From NCBI GenBank assembly GCA_902803365.1, contig CADCPU010000166.1:1-5876 (forward strand): a DNA stretch of 5,876 nucleotides. Direction: 5' to 3'. Source of the stretch: Oscillospiraceae bacterium. Its GTDB lineage: Bacteria; Bacillota_A; Clostridia; Saccharofermentanales; Saccharofermentanaceae. Shown piece by piece: positions 1 through 5,546 of this stretch. Made by a program: the position numbers and the translations under genes. The stretch's first letter is position 1. The number at the start of each line of letters is the position of its first letter. The notes beneath the pieces were generated by a model, which saw nothing but the letters and a program-made list of their open reading frames with translations, was not told the DNA's origin and made no database searches.

Positions 1-1475
1 CCGCCCGTAGGAGGCATACCGATCTCGAGAGCGTTGAGGAAGTCTTCGTCTGTATGGTTGGCTTCTTCATCGCCTGCTGCGAATGCTGCGTCCTGAGCTG
101 CAAATCTCTCGCGCTGGTCGATAGGATCGTTAAGCTCGGAATATGCGTTACACATCTCCCATGTATTGATGAAGAGTTCGAATCTCTCAACCTTTGAAGG
201 ATCAGTAGGCTTCTTCTTTGTAAGAGGAGAGATCTCAATAGGGTGATCCATGATGAATGTAGGCTGGATGAGCTTCTCTTCACAGTATGTCTCGAAGAAG
301 AGGTTGATGATGTCGCCCTTCTTGTGTCTTTCCTCATACTCGATGTGGTGCTCCTTGGCGAGTGCCTTGGCAGCCTCATCACTGTCAACAGTATCAAAGT
401 CGATGCCTGCATACTTCTTGATGGCTTCGTTCATCGTAAGTCTCTCGAAAGGCTTACCGAAGTCGATCTCGATATCACCGTACTTGATAAGCGTTGTGCC
501 GCATACCTTCTCAGCGAGGTAACGGAACATGCTCTCTGTAAGTTCCATCATGCCGTAGTAATCTGTGTATGCCTGATAGAGCTCCATGAGCGTGAACTCA
601 GGGTTGTGTCTTGTGTCAACACCCTCGTTACGGAATACACGACCGATCTCGTAAACTCTCTCGAGGCCGCCTACGATGAGACGCTTGAGGTAGAGTTCAA
701 GTGAGATACGGAGCTTAACATCTTCGTCAAGAGAGTTATAGTGTGTCTCGAAAGGACGTGCAGCGGCACCGCCGGCATTGCTTACAAGGATAGGTGTCTC
801 GACTTCCATAAAGTCACGGCCGTCGAGGAAGTTTCTGATCTCCTTGATGATCTTGGAACGCTTAACGAATGTGTCCTTTACCTCAGGGTTAACGATGAGG
901 TCGACATAACGCTGACGATAACGCATGTCTGTGTTTGTGAGACCGTGGTGCTTCTCAGGAAGGACCTGAAGGCTCTTGCTCAAGAGAACGAGCTCTTCTG
1001 CGTGAACAGAGATCTCACCTGTTCTTGTTCTGAAGAGGTAACCCTTAACACCGATGATATCGCCGATGTCGTACTTCTTGAATGCCTGATAATCGTCAAC
1101 ACCGAGGGCGTCACGTGTAACGTAAACCTGGATGTTGCCCTTGAGGTCGCTGATCGTAGCGAAGGAAGCCTTACCCATTACTCTCTTGAGGAGCATACGG
1201 CCTGCTACCGATACCTCGATCTTGTTGCCTTCGTGGAGGACCTTGAGCTGCTCTTCTGCTTCTTCGTCAGAGAGGCCCAGGTCGAGCTGAGCTTTCAATT
1301 TGGCATCAAGTTCCTCAAACTTAGCTTTAGCATCCGTTGAATGTGATGTCACGTCGTATTTCGTGATCTGGAACGGATCCTTACCCTCTGCCTGCATGTT
1401 CGCAAGCTTTTCGCGTCTGATCTTGATCTGCTCATTAACGTTTTGCAACTCCTGTGCATTTTCGTTTTCTGCCAT
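1..1475 (-). CDS. lysS: Lysyl-tRNA synthetase, class II (3' end cut by window edge)
   Basis: Charges tRNA-Lys with lysine using ATP, in the cytoplasm. The frame stays open to the left edge and encodes 491 complete residues from ATG 1475. Residues about 86-165 form the N-terminal OB-fold anticodon-binding domain (VAGRMLLKRVMGKASF). The class II catalytic domain follows, with the conserved MRYRQRYVDLI segment at about 184-194, PELYLKR-like SLELYLKRLIVGG at 258-270, motif 2 (FRNEGVDTRHNPEFTLMELY) at 281-300, and the lysine-pocket region WEMCNAYSELNDP at 439-451. The last residues, GMPPTG (486-491), are the start of motif 3, so only the final arginine-containing part and a short tail are missing. 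An AAGGAG ribosome binding site at 1484-1489 lies 8 bases before the ATG, which fixes the start. The gene follows greA, a common order in Firmicutes. No separate promoter fits between the greA hairpin and the ribosome binding site, so expression probably depends on read-through. Identification is firm. Confidence 0.97.
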   Translation of the reverse strand, partial: MAENENAQELQNVNEQIKIRREKLANMQAEGKDPFQITKYDVTSHSTDAKAKFEELDAKLKAQLDLGLSDEEAEEQLKVLHEGNKIEVSVAGRMLLKRVMGKASFATISDLKGNIQVYVTRDALGVDDYQAFKKYDIGDIIGVKGYLFRTRTGEISVHAEELVLLSKSLQVLPEKHHGLTNTDMRYRQRYVDLIVNPEVKDTFVKRSKIIKEIRNFLDGRDFMEVETPILVSNAGGAAARPFETHYNSLDEDVKLRISLELYLKRLIVGGLERVYEIGRVFRNEGVDTRHNPEFTLMELYQAYTDYYGMMELTESMFRYLAEKVCGTTLIKYGDIEIDFGKPFERLTMNEAIKKYAGIDFDTVDSDEAAKALAKEHHIEYEERHKKGDIINLFFETYCEEKLIQPTFIMDHPIEISPLTKKKPTDPSKVERFELFINTWEMCNAYSELNDPIDQRERFAAQDAAFAAGDEEANHTDEDFLNALEIGMPPTG

Positions 1476-1504
1476 ATTGATTGCTCCTTAAAATTTTATT
1501 CGAT

Positions 1505-1540
1505 AAAAGAGAAAGCGCGTGGAAATCCCCTACGCGCCTT
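1505..1540 (-). terminator. Terminator-like hairpin after greA, before lysS
   Basis: On the minus strand AAGGCGCGT (1540-1532) pairs with ACGCGCTTT (1520-1512), nine base pairs with one G-U. The stem can be extended by two G-C pairs after a bulged A. The loop is about 7-11 bases. The tail reads CTCTTTTA, a U tract broken by C, so termination may be only partial. The hairpin lies about 20 bases after the greA stop codon. It ends about 30 bases before the lysS start. Confidence 0.6.
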
Positions 1541-1561
1541 CGAAAGTCCTTGATAATAAGA

Positions 1562-2044
1562 TTACTTACCGATCTTAATGATCTTGTACTTGAAAGAACC
1601 TGCAGGTGTTGTTACTTCTACAACCTGGCCCTTTTTCTTGTCCTTGATAGCCTGACCTACAGGAGAATCAACGGAGATCCTGTTGCTGAAGATATCTTCT
1701 TCGTTAGCGTTTACAAGGCTGTATGTTGTCTCTTCCTTTGTCTCTTCGTCACGGATGACTACTGTGGAACCGAGGGAGACCTTTGTCTTGGAGATCTCGT
1801 CGTCAGCCAATACCTCAGCGTTCTTCAGGAGAGCGATGAGTTCCTGGATACGGGACTCGTTCTTTGCCTGAGCGTCCTTTGCTTCATCGTACTCGGAGTT
1901 CTCCGACAAGTCGCCCTGTGCTCTTGCTTCCTTAAGTCTCTCAGAGATCTCAGCCGCGATAGTGGTCTTTCTCTCAGCGAGCTCATCCTGCAAACGTTTT
2001 AAGCCTTCGGCGGTATATACATTCTTCTCTACATTTTCTGCCAT
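1562..2044 (-). CDS. greA: Transcription elongation factor GreA
   Basis: GreA enters the secondary channel of RNA polymerase and stimulates cleavage of backtracked transcripts, rescuing stalled complexes. The 160-residue product has the family's usual length and its two domains. An N-terminal antiparallel coiled coil (about 10-80) bears the tip motif GDLSENSEYDEAKD at 44-57, with acidic residues D45 and E48 placed to hold the catalytic magnesium. A C-terminal FKBP-like domain (about 85-160) includes SVDSPVGQAIKDKKKGQ at 124-140. I chose ATG 2044 over the in-frame GTG at 2059. GAGG at 2054-2057 lies 9 bases before the ATG, and the GTG overlaps this site and has no binding site of its own. The gene lies about 100 bases after guaB and 86 bases before lysS. 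The tip loop and both domains are complete, and nothing looks unusual. Confidence 0.97.
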   Translation of the reverse strand: MAENVEKNVYTAEGLKRLQDELAERKTTIAAEISERLKEARAQGDLSENSEYDEAKDAQAKNESRIQELIALLKNAEVLADDEISKTKVSLGSTVVIRDEETKEETTYSLVNANEEDIFSNRISVDSPVGQAIKDKKKGQVVEVTTPAGSFKYKIIKIGK

Positions 2045-2053
2045 ATTTAAAAT

Positions 2054-2057
2054 CCTC
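2054..2057 (-). promoter_or_regulatory. Ribosome binding site that decides the greA start
   Basis: GAGG within GTGAGGA lies 9 bases upstream of ATG 2044. Because it overlaps the alternative GTG codon at 2059, it supports the shorter 160-residue GreA that starts with MAENVEKN. Confidence 0.7.
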
Positions 2058-2063
2058 ACTTGC

Positions 2064-2082
2064 TAAACATTATAAGTGTTTA
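2064..2082. repeat. Inverted repeat TAAACA-N7-TGTTTA upstream of greA
   Basis: TAAACA (2064-2069) and TGTTTA (2077-2082) form a perfect 6-base inverted repeat around a 7-base centre. The repeat contains a perfect minus-strand TATAAT (2074-2069). It could be an operator over a -10 element, a short hairpin in the greA leader, or chance in AT-rich sequence. No well-matched -35 lies at 16-18 bases from this TATAAT. Confidence 0.35.
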
Positions 2083-2096
2083 AAACAACAAGCCTT

Positions 2097-2125
2097 ATTT
2101 TACCTCAAATCGCCTTAAATAACAA
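2097..2125 (-). promoter_or_regulatory. Candidate sigma-A promoter for greA
   Basis: On the minus strand TTGTTA (2125-2120; 4 of 6 matches to TTGACA) is separated by exactly 17 bases from TAAAAT (2102-2097; 5 of 6 matches to TATAAT). Transcription would start near 2090, giving a leader of about 46 bases that contains the TAAACA/TGTTTA repeat. A competing element is the perfect TATAAT at 2069-2074, which lacks a good -35. The region is AT-rich, so chance matches are possible. Confidence 0.4.
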
Positions 2126-2144
2126 ATGCAAGTTATTCTCGCGA

Positions 2145-3653
2145 TCATCTGCCTGCGCGATCGTTCTCCTTCTGGATAACGTCGTGAGCGCCGCCCTCGA
2201 TGATGGATGTGGAGGATACGACAACGAGTCTTGCCTTCTGCTGGAGCTCTTCGATGCTGGAAGAACCGCAGGAACACATTGTAGCCTTGACCTTTGCAAG
2301 GGATGTGTCGAGATTGCTCTTGAGAGGTCCTGCGTAAGGAACGTAGGAATCAACACCTTCCTCGAATGCCATCTTGCCGCCGACTCCGCCGTCGTCATAA
2401 CGCTGCCAGTTACGAGCACGGTTGGAACCCTCGCCCCAGTACTCCTTAACGTAGTTGCCGTTAACGATGAGTTTTCTCGTAGGAGACTCGTCAAATCTTG
2501 CGAAGTATCTGCCGAGCATGAGGAAGTCAGCACCCATAGCGAGTGCGAGTGTCATGTGGTAATCGTGAACGATACCGCCGTCGGAACAGAGAGGGATATA
2601 GATACCTGTCTTCTCGAAGTACTCGTCACGAGCCTTAGCTACTGCGAGGACTGCGGAAGCCTGGCCGCAACCGATACCCTTCTGCTCACGTGTGATACAG
2701 ATGGAACCGCCGCCGATACCGATCTTGATGAAGTCAGCACCTGCGTCAACGAGGAACTTAAAGCCCTCTTCGTCTACTACGTTACCTGCACCTACAGGGA
2801 TGTCAGGGTAGTTAGCCTTGATCCACTTGAGAGCTCTCTCCTGCCATACGGAGAATCCGTCGGAAGAGTCGAGACAGAGAGCGTCAGCGCCTGCCTCTAC
2901 GAGTGCCGGAACACGTTCCTCATAGTCACGTGTGTTGATACCTGCACCAACGATGAGCTTCTTGTCCTTATCGAGGAGCTCATGCGGATTAGCCTTATGG
3001 AATTCATAGTCTTTACGGAAAACGAGACCTACAAGACAGCCGTTCTTATCAACGATAGGGAGCTGGTTGATCTTGTTGTCCCAGATGATGTCATTTGCTT
3101 CTTTGAGAGTCGTTCCCTCAGGTGCGGTAACGAGCTTCTCGATAGGAGTCATGAACTCCTTAACCTTTGTATCCGTAGTCATACGGCTTACACGATAGTC
3201 TCTTGTTGTAACGAGGCCCAGGAGCTTACCTGTTGATGTACCGTCTGATGTAACAGCTGCGGTACCGTGGCCCTTAGCTTCCTTTAATGCCAGAACATCT
3301 GCAAGTGTTGATTCAGGTGTGAGGTTGGAATCGGATGTAACGATACCTGCCTTGTACTTCTTTACCTTGCGGATCATCTCGCACTGAGACTCAACGGACT
3401 GTGACTGGAATACGAATGACATACCGCCGCATCTTGCGAGTGCGATCGCCATTCCGGAATCGGATACTGCCTGCATTACTGCAGATACCATAGGGATATT
3501 TATCTTAAGCTTAGATTCCTCTTTACCTTTCCTGTATTTACAGATAGGAGCCGACAGATCTACCTGATCGGGTGTATTCTTCTCTGTTGTAAGGTTTGGT
3601 ATCAAGAGATACTCACTGAATGTACGTGACTCTTGTTCGAAAATCTTTGCCAT
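2145..3653 (-). CDS. guaB: IMP dehydrogenase, Tritrichomonas-like class
   Basis: Oxidises IMP to XMP with NAD+, the first committed step to GMP. The 502-residue (beta/alpha)8 barrel is interrupted at about 101-222 by two CBS (Bateman) domains, the usual site of nucleotide regulation. Visible active-site parts are the NAD-side DSSDG (262-266), the IMP-phosphate and catalytic loop [15 protein letters not shown] (312-326) with nucleophile C319, SDGG (357-360), [13 protein letters not shown] (381-393), and the flap WQRYD with the catalytic Arg-Tyr pair R418/Y419. [27 protein letters not shown] and [12 protein letters not shown] match, from memory, the IMP dehydrogenase of Tritrichomonas foetus rather than the Bacillus/E. 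coli type, whose loop reads GIGPGSICTTR. An extra cysteine, C329, sits where I recall arginine in the protist enzyme. ATG 3653 has a GGAGG site (3661-3665) 7 bases upstream. The gene appears to have its own promoter and a possible weak link to greA downstream. GMP reductase is unlikely, because the CBS insert and the Arg-Tyr flap are both present. Confidence 0.95.
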   Translation of the reverse strand: MAKIFEQESRTFSEYLLIPNLTTEKNTPDQVDLSAPICKYRKGKEESKLKINIPMVSAVMQAVSDSGMAIALARCGGMSFVFQSQSVESQCEMIRKVKKYKAGIVTSDSNLTPESTLADVLALKEAKGHGTAAVTSDGTSTGKLLGLVTTRDYRVSRMTTDTKVKEFMTPIEKLVTAPEGTTLKEANDIIWDNKINQLPIVDKNGCLVGLVFRKDYEFHKANPHELLDKDKKLIVGAGINTRDYEERVPALVEAGADALCLDSSDGFSVWQERALKWIKANYPDIPVGAGNVVDEEGFKFLVDAGADFIKIGIGGGSICITREQKGIGCGQASAVLAVAKARDEYFEKTGIYIPLCSDGGIVHDYHMTLALAMGADFLMLGRYFARFDESPTRKLIVNGNYVKEYWGEGSNRARNWQRYDDGGVGGKMAFEEGVDSYVPYAGPLKSNLDTSLAKVKATMCSCGSSSIEELQQKARLVVVSSTSIIEGGAHDVIQKENDRAGR

Positions 3654-3700
3654 GATAATTCCTCCCCATAATTCGATTAGTTTTTGATAAATTAGAAATA

Positions 3701-3711
3701 ATCATATCACA
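3701..3711 (-). promoter_or_regulatory. Extended -10 promoter for guaB
   Basis: The minus strand reads TGTGATATGAT: a TRTG (-16) element one base before TATGAT, which is 5 of 6 to consensus. This arrangement is common in Gram-positive promoters that lack a good -35, and none is seen at 16-18 bases. The predicted start is near 3694, giving a leader of about 40 bases. That is too short for a riboswitch. Confidence 0.5.
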
Positions 3712-3754
3712 CCCTGTCGGCTTTACGCCATAGAAAAATCAAATTATTTACGGC

Positions 3755-3790
3755 GCCTTTTTGTGCATATTTCGCACTATCGAAAAAGGC
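3755..3790. repeat. Nested inverted repeat between thiT terminator and guaB promoter
   Basis: GCCTTTTT (3755-3762) is the exact reverse complement of AAAAAGGC (3783-3790). Inside it, GTGC (3763-3766) pairs with GCAC (3774-3777), leaving a 5-base bulge on one side. The right arm overlaps the 3' side and U tract of the thiT terminator. The repeat could act as a terminator for either strand, or it may be a by-product of the terminator. No function is established. Confidence 0.4.
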
Positions 3791-3817
3791 CCGCTCCGGT
3801 ACCCCGGAACAGGCCTT
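3783..3817 (-). terminator. Intrinsic terminator of thiT
   Basis: On the minus strand a 14-base arm (3817-3804) pairs with the arm at 3799-3786 around a GGTA loop. All 14 positions pair, two of them G-U. The stem runs into five T residues (3787-3783). It begins 6 bases after the thiT stop codon. This is the clearest terminator in the window and separates thiT from guaB. Confidence 0.9.
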
Positions 3818-3823
3818 AATACA

Positions 3824-4420
3824 TCAGCTTTTAACGGTCTTCTTGAGCACCGCGAACAGTGCCAGCATCACAACGAGCGTGACGCCCGCTTCAGGCAACA
3901 TAAACGTGCCGTTATAGGTGATCGAATAGATCCAAGGATTCATGTCTCCTGCGTACTCCGAGTAGAAGATGACACCCGAGAGGACTGAGCATGCGAATCT
4001 GCAGATGAATCCGCCTATCGTAAGCACGATCGCGAGCGGAAGATTGATGTTGCCGATACGAGCCAGAGGGTTCTTGAGATATCTCTTCTCACCCTTAGGT
4101 GCTGCGAAAGCAACGATGGCAACAAGCGTATATGCGAGGATATAGTCGAGCATTACCTGCATCGGAGCCACATAGTAGCCCGTGATCAGCTGCAATACGC
4201 TGAATACGAAGCATGCAGGGAATCCCCACTTTGCACCGAAACAGAGACAGAAGATGATGAGCGGAAGCGTAGCGGCAGGCGTTACTGAACCTCCCATAGG
4301 CATCTCAAAGAGCTTGAGCATGGAAAGAACATAGCTTAAGCCAATGCAGATACCGCCCGTTACGATCGCGAGTATCCTGTCTCGTGAAGCTAATTGTTTT
4401 GGAACTTGATAATCTGACAT
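3824..4420 (-). CDS. thiT: Thiamine-specific ECF transporter substrate-binding subunit ThiT
   Basis: ThiT is the membrane S-component that binds thiamine and hands it to a shared energizing module (EcfA, EcfA', EcfT). The 198-residue protein is nearly all hydrophobic, with about six membrane segments, as expected for the family (roughly 180-200 residues). Family-like features are the segment FEMPMGGSVTPAATLP (38-53), W65 in FGAKWGF, the LDYILAY segment at 91-97, and NPWIYSITYN (161-170). Its W163, Y165, Y169 and N170 correspond in type to the aromatic and Asn ligands of thiamine in ThiT. The C-terminal region has PEAG (176-179). The TPP riboswitch directly upstream supports the substrate assignment independently. 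No EcfA or EcfT genes are in the window, which fits group II ECF systems that share one module encoded elsewhere. ATG 4420 is chosen because GGGAG at 4431-4435 lies 10 bases upstream. A strong terminator follows 6 bases after the stop codon. Confidence 0.93.
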   Translation of the reverse strand: MSDYQVPKQLASRDRILAIVTGGICIGLSYVLSMLKLFEMPMGGSVTPAATLPLIIFCLCFGAKWGFPACFVFSVLQLITGYYVAPMQVMLDYILAYTLVAIVAFAAPKGEKRYLKNPLARIGNINLPLAIVLTIGGFICRFACSVLSGVIFYSEYAGDMNPWIYSITYNGTFMLPEAGVTLVVMLALFAVLKKTVKS

Positions 4421-4524
4421 TTAAATCACTCTCCCTTCGTCGGCATTATCCGTTCAGGTTCAATGGGTCGACGGCAATTGGCCGTCCTCTCAGCCGGGTT
4501 TTCCCAGCTCCCCACATTTAAACG
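4418..4524 (-). promoter_or_regulatory. TPP riboswitch (THI element) controlling thiT
   Basis: On the minus strand the conserved aptamer parts occur in order: GGGGAGC (4513-4507), the thi-box CTGAGA (4493-4488) that binds the pyrimidine end of TPP, a P3 hairpin GACGGC/GCCGTC (4486-4470), ACCC, TTGAACCTGA, GGATAATGCC (4451-4442), and GAAGGGA (4438-4432). Outside this core, CGTTTAAAT (4524-4516) can pair with ATTTAAATG (4426-4418), nine pairs with one G-U, extending P1 over the thiT start codon. The ribosome binding site GGGAG lies in the aptamer's 3' strand. No separate terminator or antiterminator lies between aptamer and gene, so TPP probably blocks translation initiation directly. Confidence 0.95.
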
Positions 4525-4529
4525 ACGCG

Positions 4530-4558
4530 ATTATATTACATACGTCCCTGTTTTACAA
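4530..4558 (-). promoter_or_regulatory. Sigma-A promoter for thiT, over the 3' end of the hydrolase gene
   Basis: TTGTAA (4558-4553; 4 of 6 to consensus) and a perfect TATAAT (4535-4530) are separated by exactly 17 bases on the minus strand. The -35 lies within the last codons of the hydrolase gene, and the -10 begins at the base after its stop codon. The predicted start, a G at about 4523, falls at the outer edge of the aptamer P1 stem, so the leader is essentially only the riboswitch. Confidence 0.65.
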
Positions 4559-5546
4559 GTCGTATGACACACTGTTCTATAAAGTTTTCTACTTCTTTTT
4601 CATAAAGAGCCGGTGCCATCGAATAAGATTCCATATGGTCGGCCTCTTCTACTATTATCATTCTCTTAGGCGCCCTGATCCTGTCATAGATCCTCTTGGA
4701 GGCCTCAGGATCGACTATGTGATCCTTCTCTCCGTGGAATATGAGTACAGGTACGTCGATACGGTCAGCCTTGAGCACGCACTCGCACTTTTCCATGTCA
4801 AATCCGTATCTGATGGCTACGCAGCGCTTGACCCAGCGAAGGAAGAGCGAGATATCGATCTTGTACTTCCTCTTGCCCATATCGAGCAAAGGTCTCGAGA
4901 GCCTGTCATAAGGGCTGTCTGCGATGATGCCTGCGACGCACTCAGGGAAATCCGGCTGCTCTGCCGCGATAAGAGCGCTCGTCGCACCCATGCAGCGACC
5001 GAATATAAATACTCTTATATCTTCTCCCACCTGGCTCTTGCAGAACTCGATCCAGGAATTGAGGTCGACGCTCTCGCAAAGTCCGTACGAGCAGTAGTTA
5101 CCGCCGCTCATGCAGTGCGCACGCTGATGTACGACGAGTACATGGCACTGGATCTTTGTCATGATGAGCTTAGCGTATGCAGATACCATCGAAGGATGTT
5201 CATTATAACCGTGGAGCAATATGAGGACGTTCCTGCTGGACCTGTCAAAAGAAGGTCTGTAGTAGCCTGCGAGCTTAACTCCGTCAAAAGCAGTCATCCT
5301 TACGTTGATGAACTCCATCCTGTTCGTATAAAACCAGTTCCTACCCTTGCCGATAACGTCAGATCTGTCGATCTCCGTAGGAGACCTGTCGACCGTAGGC
5401 ATTGGTTCCGGACGATGGAAGATAGTATTAAAGAGCCTGTTTCCGAGCGCGATATAGATGAGCACTGCACAGCCTGCCAAGATCAGGAACAGTACTACGG
5501 CCACGATTATATAGACCGATAACATGCTTATCTTAAGTGCTACCAC
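4536..5546 (-). CDS. Membrane-anchored alpha/beta hydrolase with cysteine in the nucleophile elbow
   Basis: A 336-residue serine-hydrolase-fold protein of unknown substrate. One N-terminal membrane segment (about 10-34, SVYIIVAVVLFLILAGCAVL) lacks a clear cleavage site and probably anchors it, leaving the catalytic domain to follow from about 75. The fold's landmarks are the oxyanion HGYNEHP (112-118), HQRAHCMSGG (140-149), the nucleophile elbow FGRCMGATS (182-190), ADSPYDRLSRPL (209-220), FHGEKDHIVDP (270-280) with probable acid D275, and EADHMESYS (301-309) with probable catalytic H304. The elbow is GRCMG, not GxSxG: residue 185 is TGC (4994-4992). A Cys-Asp-His triad is known in dienelactone hydrolase, but here the overall resemblance is to YqkD-like esterases. 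The GTG start at 5546 has GGAGG 8 bases upstream and immediately follows the peptidase stop codon. The alternative ATG at 5525 is too far from that site. The enzyme could be a thiol-type hydrolase, an acyltransferase, or catalytically weak. Confidence 0.88.
   Translation of the reverse strand: MVALKISMLSVYIIVAVVLFLILAGCAVLIYIALGNRLFNTIFHRPEPMPTVDRSPTEIDRSDVIGKGRNWFYTNRMEFINVRMTAFDGVKLAGYYRPSFDRSSRNVLILLHGYNEHPSMVSAYAKLIMTKIQCHVLVVHQRAHCMSGGNYCSYGLCESVDLNSWIEFCKSQVGEDIRVFIFGRCMGATSALIAAEQPDFPECVAGIIADSPYDRLSRPLLDMGKRKYKIDISLFLRWVKRCVAIRYGFDMEKCECVLKADRIDVPVLIFHGEKDHIVDPEASKRIYDRIRAPKRMIIVEEADHMESYSMAPALYEKEVENFIEQCVIRLVKQGRM

Noticed and set aside
243..2002. Several plus-strand frames opposite lysS and greA (243-704, 741-1340, 1481-2002)
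   Set aside because: All are antisense to confidently identified genes and encode low-complexity, Leu/Val/Cys-rich sequences typical of reverse-strand shadows.
1465..2047. 14-base direct repeat (ttttctgccatatt) at 1465-1478 and 2034-2047
   Set aside because: Both copies cover the start codons of lysS and greA, whose products both begin MAEN. Shared A-rich initiation regions and the same first codons explain it without duplication or recombination.
2042..2059. Upstream GTG start for GreA at 2059
   Set aside because: The GTG overlaps the GAGG ribosome binding site of the ATG at 2044. The shorter protein matches the normal GreA length.
2118..2137. AATAAC-N8-GTTATT hairpin after guaB as a possible terminator
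   Set aside because: The stem is six pairs, mostly A-T, and is followed by TTTAAGG rather than a U tract. It is too weak to call, and it overlaps the candidate greA -35.
2076..3236. A 386-codon open frame on the plus strand opposite guaB
   Set aside because: It is antisense to a full-length, motif-rich IMP dehydrogenase, matches no family I know, and has no fitting ribosome binding site. Long antisense frames are expected from the codon bias of the real gene.
3654..3694. A riboswitch or purine-responsive leader for guaB
   Set aside because: The predicted leader is only about 40 bases and contains none of the conserved parts of guanine or PRPP/ppGpp riboswitches. I see no convincing PurR box.
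4635..5522. A 295-codon open frame on the plus strand opposite the hydrolase
   Set aside because: It is a shadow of the hydrolase gene, with no recognisable motif and no initiation signals.
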